A DNA stretch of 64,000 nucleotides from an uncultured Eubacteriales bacterium (GCA_934636435.1 CAKUAQ010000002.1:1-64000); one strand, 5' to 3'. Numbered from the stretch's first letter, positions 1-9,489 are shown. Program-made: numbers and translations. Notes: generated from the sequence alone by a model not told the origin.

Positions 1-73
1 CCGCCCGGAGGGATTCGAACCCCCGGCCTTTGGAATCGGAATCCACTGCGATATCCAGCTTCGCCACGGGCGG
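1..73 (-). tRNA. tRNA-Arg (anticodon CCG)
   Basis: Read on the minus strand this folds as a cloverleaf: acceptor CCGCCCG/CGGGCGG, D stem GCGA/TCGC, T arm with TTCGAAT loop, and anticodon loop TTCCGAT giving CCG (reads CGG, arginine). The first pair of the anticodon stem (27-43) is a G.A mismatch. The discriminator base and any encoded CCA lie outside the left edge. A good promoter sits just upstream. Confidence 0.9.
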
Positions 74-102
74 ATATATCTGTGCCCCAAAAGCACTGGC
101 TT

Positions 103-131
103 ATTATACACCGAAACACGGACAAATGCAA
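103..131 (-). promoter_or_regulatory. promoter of tRNA-Arg(CCG)
   Basis: On the minus strand, -35 TTGCAT (126-131) and -10 TATAAT (103-108) are separated by 17 bases and lie about 30 bases upstream of the tRNA 5' end, as expected for a sigma-A stable-RNA promoter. Confidence 0.8.
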
Positions 132-259
132 GAGAAATTTTGAAGTTTTTTTGCATTTCCGGCGAACAGAGCCCACCCACGCCGCCGATTTTCCGGCGCA
201 GCCCGATGCGGACAGCACCCGACCGGACAAAAATCCAGCAAAAACACGCAAAATTCCTC

Positions 260-288
260 TTTTCTTTTTGCCGATATTATGGTATGAT
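260..288 (+). promoter_or_regulatory. candidate promoter of the glycoside hydrolase gene
   Basis: An extended -10, TGGTATGAT (TATGAT at 283-288), lies about 55 bases before the gene. The -35 region 17 bases upstream (TTTTCT) is poor, so the TG extension would have to compensate. The same TATGAT form occurs at the rpsT and S10 promoters in this window. Confidence 0.4.
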
Positions 289-340
289 TTCCCTGCAAAT
301 ATCGCCGCAGATTCGGCGGAGAAAAGGGGAATTACATTTC

Positions 341-3300
341 ATGTTATACACCAAAAAAGATGCGCCCAGGCTGGACCCGGAGCTGTTCCGCAAGCCCACG
401 GCGGAATACCGTGGCGCGCCCTTCTGGGCGTGGAACTGCAAGCTGGAGGAGGATGAGCTGCTGCGGCAGCTGGACATCCTGTATCAGATGGGCTTCGGCG
501 GCGCACATATGCACGTGCGCACCGGTATGGCGACCCGGTATCTCAGCGACGAGTTTCTGCATCTGATCCGCGCCTGCGTGGACAAGGCGAAGGCGGAGCA
601 TAAGCTGGCCTATCTCTACGACGAGGATCGGTGGCCCTCCGGAGCCGCCGGCGGGCTGGTGACAAGGGATAAGCAATACCGCGCCCGGTATCTGCTCTTC
701 ACCCCCACCCCCTATGCCGCCAGCGGCAAGGTGCTGGCGGAGCAGACCTCCGCCGCCCGCGCCGGACGGGCGGAAAACGGACGGCTGCTTGCCTGCTTTG
801 ACGTGGAGCTGGACGCGGAAGGGCGGCTCATCGGCTGCCGCACCATCGGCGAGCAGGAGCCGGCCGCCCACGAGAAATGGTACGCCTATCTGGAGCTGCA
901 CACCGAGAGCGGCTGGTTCAACAACCAGACCTACGTGAACACCCTGGACAAAAAGGCCATGGACCGGTTCATCGACATCACCTATGAAAGCTACAACCGC
1001 ACCGTAGCGGAGGATTTCGGCAAGGCGGTTCCCTCCATCTTCACCGACGAGCCACAGTTCACTGAAAAATCCGCCCTGAACCGCGCCACCGACAAGACGG
1101 ACGTGACCCTGCCCTGGACGGACGATCTGCCGGAGACCTTTGCCGCCGCCTACGACGGCGAGGATCTGCTGGCCGGCATCCCGGAGCTGATCTGGGACCG
1201 GGCGGACGGGCAGCCCTCCCGAGTGCGGTATCATTACCATGACCACATCTGCGAGCGGTTCACCGAGGCCTTCGCCGACAACTGCGGCGCCTGGTGCCGC
1301 GGCCACGGGCTGGCGCTCACCGGCCACATGATGCAGGAGCCGACCCTCCATAGCCAAACCGGCTCCCTGGGCGAGACCATGCGCGCCTATCGGGCATTCG
1401 ACCTGCCGGGCATTGATATGCTGTGCGGCGAGATGGAATACACCACCGCCAAGCAGGCCCAGTCGGCGGTGCATCAATACGGCTGCGAGGGCATGACCAG
1501 CGAGCTGTACGGCGTGACCAACTGGGATTTCGATTTCCGGGGACATAAGCTCCACGGCGACTGGCAGGCGGCGCTGGGGGTGACCCTGCGGGTGCCCCAC
1601 CTGTCCTGGGTCTCCATGGCGGGCGAGGCCAAGCGGGACTACCCCGCCTCCATCAGCTACCAGTCCCCCTGGTGGCGGGAATACCCCCGCATCGAGGACT
1701 ATTTTGCCCGGCTGAACACCGCCCTGACCCGGGGCAAGCCGGTGGTACACATCGGCGTCATCCACCCGGTGGAAAGCTACTGGCTCCACTGGGGGCCCGT
1801 CGACCAGACCGCGGCCGCGCGGGAAAAGCTGGAGCGCGAATTCCGGGATCTGACCGAATGGCTGCTGTTCGGGTCGCTGGATTTTGATTTCATCAGCGAA
1901 TCCCTGCTGCCGGAGCAGTGCGCCGCGGGCGGCGCTCCCCTACAAGTGGGGCAGATGGCCTATGATGTGGTCATCGTCCCCGGCTGCGAGACCCTGCGCA
2001 GCACCACGCTGGAGCGGCTGGAGGCGTTCCGGGCGGCCGGCGGCACGCTGATCTTCGCCGGGGATGCCCCCACCCTCACCGATGCCGTCCCCGACGACCG
2101 GGGTGCCAAGCTGGCGGCACAGAGCGTCTGTGTGCCGGCCGAGCGGGAGGCGGTGCTGGAGGCCGCCGCCGGAGGGCGGCTGGTGGAGCTGCGGCTGGAG
2201 GACGGCTCCCGCCCGGACGACCTGCTGTATCAGCTGCGGCAGGACGGAGACACCCGCTGGCTGTTCCTGTCCCGGGGACGCACCCCCGCCGACAAGGATT
2301 CCGTTGCCAGCCGCACCGTCACCATCCGGCTGGCGGGCGAATGGAAACCCACCGTCTACGATGCCCAGACCGGAGAGATCCGCCCCATCGCCTATACCGT
2401 CGCCGACGGCAGCACCGTGATCCTCTGGACGGCCTACAACTATGACAGCCTGCTGCTCCACCTGGAGCCGGGCGCGGGCCACGCCGCGGCCGCGCCGGAA
2501 ACGGCCGCCGTCACCGGCACGCCGCTGACGCTGCCGACGGAGATGGCCTATGCCCTGTCCGAGCCCAACGCCCTGCTGCTGGAACGGGCGGAATACGCGC
2601 TGGACGACGGCGACTGGCAGCCCGCCGAGGAGATCCTGCGGCTGGACAACGCCTGCCGCCGGCAGCTGGGCTGGATGCAGCGGTTTGAGAGCTTCCCCCA
2701 GCCCTGGGTCATCCCGGAGGAGACCCCCACCCACACGGTGTCCCTGCGGGTGACGGTGCATTCGGATATCGACTGCGCCGCCGTACAGCTGGCCATCGAG
2801 GATGCGGAGCAGGTGCAGCTGCGCTGGAACGGGGAAGCCGTCCCCTCCGCCGTCACCGGCTGGTATGTGGATAAATCCATCAAGACCGTGGCGCTGCCCG
2901 GTCTGCGTCAGGGCGAGAACACGCTGGAGGCGGTCATCCCCTTCGGCGAGCGCACCAACATCGAATGGATGTATCTGCTGGGCGATTTCGGCGTTGTCGT
3001 GGAGGGTGCTGCCGCCCGGATCGTGGCGCGGCCGCAGACCCTCCGCTTTGGGGATATCACTAAGCAGGGGCTGCCCTTCTACGGCGGCAATGTGACCTAC
3101 CATATCCCGCTGGAGACCCACGGAGGCGCCCTGACCATCGCCGCGCCCCGCTATCGGGGGGTGCTGCAAACCGCCGCGCTGGACGGCGGCGCCGAGCAGG
3201 CGCTCATCTTCCCGCCCTACACGGCGGCGCTGGGACAGCCGGCGGCGGGCCGCCACACGCTGGATATGACCCTGTACGGACATCGGCGCAACGGCTTCGG

Positions 3301-3436
3301 CCCCATCCACCTGGCGGATCAGACCTCCCGCTGGATCGGACCCAACGCCTGGCGCACCACCGGGGCTGAATGGAACGACAACTATATGCTGACGGAGGAG
3401 GGCATCCTGACCCCGCCCACCGTCACCGAGGAATAA
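341..3436 (+). CDS. large glycoside hydrolase-like protein (GH106/rhamnosidase-like)
   Basis: A 1031-residue protein without a signal peptide, so probably cytoplasmic. The N-terminus has the pattern P-x-FWAWN, then a conserved GFGGAHMHVRTGM stretch and YDEDRWPSGAAGG, which resemble the (beta/alpha)8 catalytic module of GH106-type and related uncharacterised glycoside hydrolases. The C-terminal third is rich in beta-type segments, as in accessory sugar-binding domains. I chose the ATG at 341 (MLYTKKDAP) because AAGGGGA lies 11 bases upstream; the open frame extends further 5' but is not protein-like. Family placement is from motif memory; the substrate (plant rhamnoside or pectic oligosaccharide) is inference. 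It is followed by a hairpin and then the lipase gene. Confidence 0.72.
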   Translation: MLYTKKDAPRLDPELFRKPTAEYRGAPFWAWNCKLEEDELLRQLDILYQMGFGGAHMHVRTGMATRYLSDEFLHLIRACVDKAKAEHKLAYLYDEDRWPSGAAGGLVTRDKQYRARYLLFTPTPYAASGKVLAEQTSAARAGRAENGRLLACFDVELDAEGRLIGCRTIGEQEPAAHEKWYAYLELHTESGWFNNQTYVNTLDKKAMDRFIDITYESYNRTVAEDFGKAVPSIFTDEPQFTEKSALNRATDKTDVTLPWTDDLPETFAAAYDGEDLLAGIPELIWDRADGQPSRVRYHYHDHICERFTEAFADNCGAWCRGHGLALTGHMMQEPTLHSQTGSLGETMRAYRAFDLPGIDMLCGEMEYTTAKQAQSAVHQYGCEGMTSELYGVTNWDFDFRGHKLHGDWQAALGVTLRVPHLSWVSMAGEAKRDYPASISYQSPWWREYPRIEDYFARLNTALTRGKPVVHIGVIHPVESYWLHWGPVDQTAAAREKLEREFRDLTEWLLFGSLDFDFISESLLPEQCAAGGAPLQVGQMAYDVVIVPGCETLRSTTLERLEAFRAAGGTLIFAGDAPTLTDAVPDDRGAKLAAQSVCVPAEREAVLEAAAGGRLVELRLEDGSRPDDLLYQLRQDGDTRWLFLSRGRTPADKDSVASRTVTIRLAGEWKPTVYDAQTGEIRPIAYTVADGSTVILWTAYNYDSLLLHLEPGAGHAAAAPETAAVTGTPLTLPTEMAYALSEPNALLLERAEYALDDGDWQPAEEILRLDNACRRQLGWMQRFESFPQPWVIPEETPTHTVSLRVTVHSDIDCAAVQLAIEDAEQVQLRWNGEAVPSAVTGWYVDKSIKTVALPGLRQGENTLEAVIPFGERTNIEWMYLLGDFGVVVEGAAARIVARPQTLRFGDITKQGLPFYGGNVTYHIPLETHGGALTIAAPRYRGVLQTAALDGGAEQALIFPPYTAALGQPAAGRHTLDMTLYGHRRNGFGPIHLADQTSRWIGPNAWRTTGAEWNDNYMLTEEGILTPPTVTEE

Positions 3437-3448
3437 GCCAACCGCACG

Positions 3449-3487
3449 GCGGGGTCGCTCGAAGGAAGAGTGACCCCGCTTGCGTTC
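3449..3487 (+). terminator. terminator-like hairpin after the glycoside hydrolase
   Basis: GCGGGGTC-G-CTC (3449-3460) pairs with GAG-T-GACCCCGC (3468-3479) around a 7-base loop. The following TTGCGTTC is only weakly T-rich, so termination may be partial. Confidence 0.55.
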
Positions 3488-3519
3488 ATCCGCGCGGATA
3501 CGAAAAGGAGGTGCCACCG

Positions 3520-4845
3520 ATGCACATACGCGACTGGCTCCGGGCATTGGGGCTGGCACTGGGGCTCACCGCCTGCGGGGCGGGGGTTCTGGCAGGGAGC
3601 GTGTCGCTCTGGCTGCCGGCGGGAGCGGCGGCGGTGTTCCTGCTGCTGAATCTGTTTCCCGCCGGTCGGGAGCGGGGGCTGCCCTTCGCCCGGCGGGTGG
3701 AGAGGGACGGCGCAGCGCTGCTCTCTGCCTTTCTGCTGTCCATCGGGCTGCAGGCGGTGCTGCTGCTCGTCTGGCGGCTGCGGGAGCCTGCCGCCTTTGC
3801 CGCCGGATGGTGGCGGTGGCTGCTGATGTGCCTTGTCGCCGACAGTCTGGTGTTCTGGAACGGTATTCTGCGGGTCTATCTCTGCGCTCCGGTGCTGGGC
3901 GCCAAATGGCGGGTGCTGGGGCTGCTGTGCGGCTGGATTCCGGTGGTGCATCTGGTGGTGCTGGGGCACATTCTGCAGCTGGTGTATTTCGACATCCACG
4001 CCGAGGAGGCGCGTGCCGCCCGCAACGCCCGCCGCGCTGGGCAGCGGGTATGCGCCACCCGGTATCCGCTGGTGCTGATCCACGGGGTATTCTTCCGGGA
4101 TGTGCGGTATCTCAATTATTGGGGGCGCATCCCCGCCCAGCTGGAGCAAAACGGCGCCACCGTCTACTACGGCGGGCAGCAATCCGCCCTGAGCGTGGCG
4201 GACAGCGCCGCCGAGATCGCCGCCGCCGTGCGGAGGATTGTCGCCGACACCGGCTGCGGCAAGGTGAATCTCATCGCCCACTCCAAGGGCGGGCTGGATG
4301 CCCGCTACGCCTGCTCCCGGTTGGGGCTGGCGCCGCTGGTGGCGTCCCTCACCACCATCAATACACCCCACCGGGGCTGCGCCTTCGCCGACTGGCTGCT
4401 ATCCCGGGTCTCGCCCCGGTTCCGGGACGGGGTCGCCCGCACCTATAACGCCGCTCTGCGGCGTCTGGGGGATCGCTCGCCGGACTTTCTGGCGGCTGTG
4501 ACCGATCTGACCGCCGACCGGTGCGCCCAATTGAACGCCGTGCTGCCCAACGCCCCCGGCGTATACTATCAGAGCACCGCCAGCTGCATCCACAAGCCCT
4601 TGCGGGGCGCATTCCCCCTGTGCTTCACCCACGATTTCGTCGGGCTGTTCGACGGAGAGAACGACGGACTGGTGAGCGTCACCTCCGCCGCCTGGGGCGC
4701 GCGGTGCATCCGGCTGGACACCCCCGCTCCGGAGGGCATCTCCCACGCGGATATGATCGATATGTCCCGCCGCAACCGCCCGGACTTTGACGTGTGTGAG
4801 TGGTATGTGGAGCTGGTCAGCGATCTGAAAAACCGGGGATTTTGA
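3520..4845 (+). CDS. membrane-anchored alpha/beta hydrolase, triacylglycerol lipase-like
   Basis: A 441-residue protein. Residues 1-155 carry about four hydrophobic segments (roughly 8-45, 66-85, 100-118, 133-155), so it is probably tethered in the cytoplasmic membrane. The C-terminal half is a lipase-type hydrolase: PLVLIHG oxyanion region (about 183-189) and nucleophile elbow AHSKGG with Ser255, then LTTINTPHRG typical of LipA-type lipases. A candidate acid and histidine follow in the last 80 residues (GENDG, SHADM). The ATG at 3520 is preceded by AAAGGAGG. Lipase class is established by motifs; the lipid substrate is unknown. The gene ends before a strong bidirectional terminator shared with the convergent ATP synthase operon. 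Confidence 0.8.
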   Translation: MHIRDWLRALGLALGLTACGAGVLAGSVSLWLPAGAAAVFLLLNLFPAGRERGLPFARRVERDGAALLSAFLLSIGLQAVLLLVWRLREPAAFAAGWWRWLLMCLVADSLVFWNGILRVYLCAPVLGAKWRVLGLLCGWIPVVHLVVLGHILQLVYFDIHAEEARAARNARRAGQRVCATRYPLVLIHGVFFRDVRYLNYWGRIPAQLEQNGATVYYGGQQSALSVADSAAEIAAAVRRIVADTGCGKVNLIAHSKGGLDARYACSRLGLAPLVASLTTINTPHRGCAFADWLLSRVSPRFRDGVARTYNAALRRLGDRSPDFLAAVTDLTADRCAQLNAVLPNAPGVYYQSTASCIHKPLRGAFPLCFTHDFVGLFDGENDGLVSVTSAAWGARCIRLDTPAPEGISHADMIDMSRRNRPDFDVCEWYVELVSDLKNRGF

Positions 4846-4923
4846 GCGGCCGCACGACCGCTCGACGGCACCGAAGCCGGGCAGCACCGCCCGGCATACC
4901 GATGACGTCCCCTTTCTTAGAGC

Positions 4924-4965
4924 AAAAGCCCGGCCGGGGTGTGCATACACCCCGGTCGGGCTTTT
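4924..4965. terminator. bidirectional terminator between the lipase and atpC
   Basis: AAAAGCCCGGCCGGGGTGT (4924-4942) pairs with its near-perfect complement (4947-4965) around a GCAT loop. A/T tails on both sides serve the plus-strand lipase gene and the minus-strand atp operon. Confidence 0.88.
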
Positions 4966-4973
4966 CGTATACA

Positions 4974-5246
4974 TTATTCCGCGGCATCCTCAAACCGAAA
5001 GCTGCCGGACAGCAGCGTGGTGCCGTCGGCGCTCACGGTGAGCAGACCGCCGTCGATGCGGGCGGTCTTTTCGCTCCCGTCGGGCAGCGCAATCCGGCAG
5101 ACACCCGGCTGCACCGCCGTCACAAAGGGAATGTGCCCCGCCAAAATCGCCAGATCCCCCGCCGCGCCCCGGACATATAACGCCGCCGCCTCATCGCAGA
5201 AGCGATTGCCGTCGGGAGTAGCGACCGTCAGATGAAAGGTGTTCAT
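4974..5246 (-). CDS. atpC: ATP synthase F1 epsilon subunit, C-terminally minimal
   Basis: Only 90 residues. It covers the N-terminal beta-sandwich domain that binds gamma and the c-ring (MNTFHLTVATPDG, then GDLAILAGHIPFVTAV) and stops at ...FEDAAE. Family members are commonly 130-140 residues with a C-terminal two-helix hairpin that inhibits ATP hydrolysis; that hairpin is absent here, with no frameshifted remainder before the terminator. It is the last gene of the operon and overlaps the end of atpD by four bases. Identification is secure from order and the beta-domain motifs. Confidence 0.9.
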   Translation of the reverse strand: MNTFHLTVATPDGNRFCDEAAALYVRGAAGDLAILAGHIPFVTAVQPGVCRIALPDGSEKTARIDGGLLTVSADGTTLLSGSFRFEDAAE

Positions 5247-6643
5247 CGGGCCACCTTCTTCGCCTTCTCCACCGCCTCGTCGATGGTGCCCACAAACAGG
5301 AAGGCGGACTCGGGCAGATCGTCGTGCTTGCCCTCGATGATCTCCTTAAAGCCCCGGATGGTCTCGGACAGGGGCACATACACGCCGGGGAAGCCGTTGA
5401 ACTTCTCCGACACATGGAAGGGCTGGGACAGGAACCGCTGAATCTTACGGGCGCGCTGCACCAGCAGCTTATCCTCGTCGGACAGCTCGTCCATACCCAT
5501 GATGGCGATGATATCCATCAGCTCATTATACCGCTGCAAAATGCGCTGCACCTCCCGGGCCACCTGATAGTGCTCCTCCCCCAGAATTTCCGGAGACAGG
5601 ATGCGGCTGGTGGACTCCAGCGGATCCACCGCCGGGTAAATGCCCTGAGAGGAGATCGCCCGGGACAGCACGGTGGTGGCGTCCAGATGGGCGAAGGTGG
5701 TGGCAGGCGCCGGGTCGGTCAGATCGTCGGCCGGCACATACACCGCCTGCACCGAGGTGATGGAGCCCTTCTTCGTGGAGGTGATCCGCTCCTGCAGAGC
5801 GCCCATCTCGTTCGCCAGCGTGGGCTGATAGCCCACGGCGGAGGGCATCCGCCCCAGCAGCGCCGACACCTCGCTGCCCGCCTGGGTAAAGCGGAAGATG
5901 TTATCAATGAACAGCAGCACGTCCTGTTTTTCCTGATCCCGGAAATATTCCGCCATGGTCAGGCCGGACAGCGCCACCCGCATACGGGCTCCCGGCGGCT
6001 CGTTCATCTGACCGTAGACCAGCGAGGTGTTGGACAGCACCCCGGACTGCTTCATTTCGTTATAGAGGTCGTTGCCCTCCCGGGTACGCTCCCCCACGCC
6101 GGTGAACACCGACAGACCGCCGTGCTCCTTGGCGATGTTGTTGATCAATTCCATAATGAGCACGGTCTTGCCCACGCCGGCGCCGCCGAACAGACCGATC
6201 TTACCGCCCTTGGCATAGGGGCAGATCAGGTCGATGACCTTGATACCGGTCTCCAGAATCTCGGTGGCGGTGGACAGCTCCTCATACTCCGGCGCCGGAC
6301 GGTGGATATCCCACCGGGGCGCATCCGCCGGGGCGGGCCGGTTATCCACCGCCTCGCCCAGGACGTTGAAGATTCGTCCCAGCGTCTCCCGACCCACCGG
6401 CACCTGAATGGAATGGCCGGTATCGGTGACCTCGGTATCCCGCTGCAAGCCGTCGGTGGATGCCATGGCGATACACCGGGCGGTATTATCCCCGATGTGC
6501 TGCGCCACCTCCACGGTCAGTGTTTTCTCTCCGTTGGGAACCGTCAGCGCATTAAAGATAGCGGGCAGATGGCCGTCCTCAAAGCGGACGTCCACCACCG
6601 GCCCCATGACCTGACAGACTCTCCCCTTGTGTTGTTCTGACAA
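5243..6643 (-). CDS. atpD: ATP synthase F1 beta subunit
   Basis: A 466-residue catalytic subunit that synthesises ATP at the alpha/beta interfaces. The Walker A motif GGAGVGKT is at residues 153-160, followed by ALSGLTMAEYFRD and the LLFIDNIFRFTQAGSEVSALLGRMPSAVGYQ region diagnostic of F1 beta. I place the start at a TTG (6643), giving MSEQHKGRV: AAAGGAGAG lies at ideal distance upstream, whereas the longer frame would begin at a TTG overlapping the end of atpG and contain the ribosome binding site as codons. Length then matches the usual 460-470. Confidence 0.95.
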   Translation of the reverse strand: MSEQHKGRVCQVMGPVVDVRFEDGHLPAIFNALTVPNGEKTLTVEVAQHIGDNTARCIAMASTDGLQRDTEVTDTGHSIQVPVGRETLGRIFNVLGEAVDNRPAPADAPRWDIHRPAPEYEELSTATEILETGIKVIDLICPYAKGGKIGLFGGAGVGKTVLIMELINNIAKEHGGLSVFTGVGERTREGNDLYNEMKQSGVLSNTSLVYGQMNEPPGARMRVALSGLTMAEYFRDQEKQDVLLFIDNIFRFTQAGSEVSALLGRMPSAVGYQPTLANEMGALQERITSTKKGSITSVQAVYVPADDLTDPAPATTFAHLDATTVLSRAISSQGIYPAVDPLESTSRILSPEILGEEHYQVAREVQRILQRYNELMDIIAIMGMDELSDEDKLLVQRARKIQRFLSQPFHVSEKFNGFPGVYVPLSETIRGFKEIIEGKHDDLPESAFLFVGTIDEAVEKAKKVAR

Positions 6644-6657
6644 TGGGCTCTCTCCTT

Positions 6658-7458
6658 TCAAGCGCCGCTGCCGGCGACGATCTCGGTGATTTCCTGGGTG
6701 ATGGCGCTCTGCCGCGCCCGGTTATACCGCAGCTGCAGGTCGTCGATCATAGCGGTGGCGTTCTTTCCGGCGGCGTCCATCGCCACCCGGCGCGCCGCCA
6801 CCTCGCTGGCGAAGCTCTCCCGCACGGCGGCGGCGATCACCCCCGCCACATAGGCGGGCACCGCCGTCTCCAGCACCGTCGCCTCATCCGGCTCAAACAG
6901 GGTGCTGACGGTTTTCCCGCCCTCGGGGCGGGTCAGGGGCAGCACCCACCGCACCGTCGCCTCCTGGATCATCATAGACACATAGCGGGTATAGACGATG
7001 CCCAGCCGATCATACTCCCCGGCGGCAAACCCGGCGCACAGGGTCTTTGCCCAGTTATGGGCATCCTCGCCGGAGAAGGTCTCGGAGGAAACAAAGGGCT
7101 TGGCGCACCGGTCGCAGGCGCGTTTGCCGATGGGCAGCAGCTCCGCCTCCGGATACTCCTGCGCCAGCCGGAACACGTTGGCGTTATAGCCCCCCGCCAG
7201 CCCCCGGTCGCCCGCAATCACGATCAGGCGGGTACGGTCGCCCTCCTGCCGCAGATACGGGCTTTTGGCACACTCCGGGCAGCGCAGCAGCACCGCGGTC
7301 ATATCCGAGAGCGCCCCGGCATAATCCGCCGCCTTATGCATGGCATCGTTGGCACGGCGGATCTTGGAGGATGCCACCAGCCCCATGGCTTTTGTCAGGT
7401 GCATGGTGGAGCGCACACTCTTAATTCGGGTGCGCAGAGCTTTTGTATCCGCTCCCAT
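6658..7458 (-). CDS. atpG: ATP synthase F1 gamma subunit
   Basis: 266 residues forming the central rotor shaft. The N-terminal helix MGADTKALRTRIKSVRSTMHLTKAMGLVASSKIRRA is the conserved coiled-coil segment (given in part; residues 1-36), and the C-terminus DDLQLRYNRARQSAITQEITEIVAG is the paired helix. It is slightly shorter than the usual 280-290. Four to five bases separate it from atpA, and it shares the operon's tight spacing. Confidence 0.94.
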   Translation of the reverse strand: MGADTKALRTRIKSVRSTMHLTKAMGLVASSKIRRANDAMHKAADYAGALSDMTAVLLRCPECAKSPYLRQEGDRTRLIVIAGDRGLAGGYNANVFRLAQEYPEAELLPIGKRACDRCAKPFVSSETFSGEDAHNWAKTLCAGFAAGEYDRLGIVYTRYVSMMIQEATVRWVLPLTRPEGGKTVSTLFEPDEATVLETAVPAYVAGVIAAAVRESFASEVAARRVAMDAAGKNATAMIDDLQLRYNRARQSAITQEITEIVAGSGA

Positions 7459-7462
7459 AGGC

Positions 7463-8953
7463 TCACTCCATTTCCGTCAGCGCCGCTTCCAGCTCGGCGG
7501 CATCGGACTCCTCGAAACAGCCCGCCTCGAACCGCTCCAGCAACGCCGGGTGCTTCGTTTCCATAAATTCGTACAGCCGCTGCTCATACGCCTGCACCGC
7601 GTCCACGGGGATGTCGTTGAGATACCCGTGGATGACGGCGTAGATAATGCACACCTGACAGCCCGCCCGCACGGGAGAGTTGCGCTTCTGCTTCAGCACC
7701 TCCACAATGCGTTCGCCCAGCGCCAGACGCGCCTTGGTATCCGCGTCCAGATCGCTGCCGAACTGGGCGAAGGCCTGCAGCTCCCGATACTGGGAATACA
7801 GCAGCCGCAGGTCGCCGGACACCTTCTTCATCGCCTTCAGCTGGGCGGAGCCGCCCACACGGCTGACGGAGATACCGGGGTTGATGGCCGGCATAATGCC
7901 CGCGTGGAACAGCTCGGTCTCCAAAAAGATCTGTCCGTCGGTGATGGAAATAACATTCGTCGGGATATACGCCGACACATCCCCCGCCTGGGTTTCGATG
8001 ATGGGCAGCGCGGTGATGGAGCCGCCGCCGTATTCCGGCGCCACACACGCCGCCCGCTCCAGCAGACGGGAGTGCAGATAGAACACATCGCCGGGATAGG
8101 CTTCCCGGCCGGGCGGACGCCGGATCAGCAGGGAAAGTGCCCGGTAGGCCACCGCGTGCTTGGACAGGTCGTCGTAGATGATCAGCACATCCTTGCCCTG
8201 CTCCCGGAAATATTCTGCCATCGCACAGCCCGCATAGGGGGCGATATACTGCAGCGGCGCGCTCTCCGAGGCGGAGGCGGACACGATGATGGTGTATTCC
8301 ATCGCCCCGCAGCGGGACAGCTCGTTGGCGATCTGCACCACCGAGGTGCTCTTCTGCCCGATGGCCACATAAATGCACAGCACATCGGTGTTTTTCTGGT
8401 TGATGATGGTATCGATGGCGATCTCCGTCTTACCGGTCTGGCGGTCGCCGATGATCAGCTCCCGCTGTCCCCGGCCGATGGGCACCATGCTGTCGATGGC
8501 CTTGATGCCGGTCTGCAGCGGCACCGACACGCTCTGCCGCTCGATGATGCCCGGCGCCTCCGCCTCCACGGGGCGGGTCTCGGTGCACGCCGCCGGTCCC
8601 TTGCCGTCGATGGGCTTGCCCAGGGCGTTCACCACCCGCCCCAGCAGGGCTTCGCCCACCGGCACGCTCAGCACCTTGCCGGTGCGCTTGACCCGGGAGC
8701 CCTCCCGGATGTCGTTTTCATCCGACAGCAGCGCCACCGACACGGTCTCGTCCTCCAGATTCTGCGCCATGCCGAAGCTGCCGTCGTCAAATTCCAACAG
8801 CTCGCCCGCCATGCAGCTGCGCAGTCCGTAGACCCGGGCGATCCCGTCGCCCACCAATATCACCGTGCCGGTCTCGGTCATCTCGGTGCGGGAGCGGTAG
8901 GCACGGATCTGCTCCTTGATAATGCTGCCGATCTCCTCGGGATTCGTGCTCAT
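7463..8953 (-). CDS. atpA: ATP synthase F1 alpha subunit
   Basis: 496 residues, the non-catalytic nucleotide-binding subunit. The Walker A motif GDRQTGKT lies at 169-176; GDVSAYIPTNVISITDGQI and the NPGISVSRVGGSAQ signature are typical of F1 alpha. The ATG overlaps the atpH stop (ATGA), which suggests translational coupling. Confidence 0.96.
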   Translation of the reverse strand: MSTNPEEIGSIIKEQIRAYRSRTEMTETGTVILVGDGIARVYGLRSCMAGELLEFDDGSFGMAQNLEDETVSVALLSDENDIREGSRVKRTGKVLSVPVGEALLGRVVNALGKPIDGKGPAACTETRPVEAEAPGIIERQSVSVPLQTGIKAIDSMVPIGRGQRELIIGDRQTGKTEIAIDTIINQKNTDVLCIYVAIGQKSTSVVQIANELSRCGAMEYTIIVSASASESAPLQYIAPYAGCAMAEYFREQGKDVLIIYDDLSKHAVAYRALSLLIRRPPGREAYPGDVFYLHSRLLERAACVAPEYGGGSITALPIIETQAGDVSAYIPTNVISITDGQIFLETELFHAGIMPAINPGISVSRVGGSAQLKAMKKVSGDLRLLYSQYRELQAFAQFGSDLDADTKARLALGERIVEVLKQKRNSPVRAGCQVCIIYAVIHGYLNDIPVDAVQAYEQRLYEFMETKHPALLERFEAGCFEESDAAELEAALTEME

Positions 8954-9489
8954 GGACCGATCACTTCCTTTATCTCTTTGAATTTATGCTTGAGGCTGCC
9001 GTCGATGACCCGGTCGTCCATATAGACCACCACGCCGCCGAGGATGCTGCCGTCGATCTCGTAGCTTGGCTCCACCGTATGCCCGCTGAGGGCGGCGAGC
9101 CGCTGCACCAGCGCCGCCTTTTCCTCCTCGGTCAGCGCCACGGCGCTGACGATCCGGGCGGCGGACACGTCGCTCAGCGCCCGGTGGAGCGCCTCATACT
9201 CCCGCACGCAGGCGGAAAACTGCCGGATATGCCCCTTTTCGCACAGCAATTGCGTAAAGGACAGCACATATTCCGGCACCTGCCCGCCGAACGCCTCCGC
9301 CAGCAGCCCCAGCCGCTCCTGCAGCGGCACATTGGGGGAGGACAGCAGCACCGCATATTCCGGCTGCGCCGTCAGCTGCCGGTCGATGAGCGCCAGCGCC
9401 GCGGAAAACTCCCGCTCCTGCCCGCTCTCCCGTGCCAGCGCAAACAGCGCCGCCGCATATTCCTTACTGATGTCCGTCATGGGCGTCAC
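8950..9489 (-). CDS. atpH: ATP synthase F1 delta subunit
   Basis: 179 residues; peripheral-stalk subunit linking b to the top of F1. The N-terminus ISKEYAAALFALARESG and the C-terminal segment GGVVVYMDDRVIDGSLKHKF are the family's two conserved ends. A GTG at 9489 has GGAG at proper spacing inside the atpF 3' end; an ATG three codons later (9480) is the alternative. It overlaps atpF by about 26 bases. Confidence 0.92.
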   Translation of the reverse strand: MTPMTDISKEYAAALFALARESGQEREFSAALALIDRQLTAQPEYAVLLSSPNVPLQERLGLLAEAFGGQVPEYVLSFTQLLCEKGHIRQFSACVREYEALHRALSDVSAARIVSAVALTEEEKAALVQRLAALSGHTVEPSYEIDGSILGGVVVYMDDRVIDGSLKHKFKEIKEVIGP

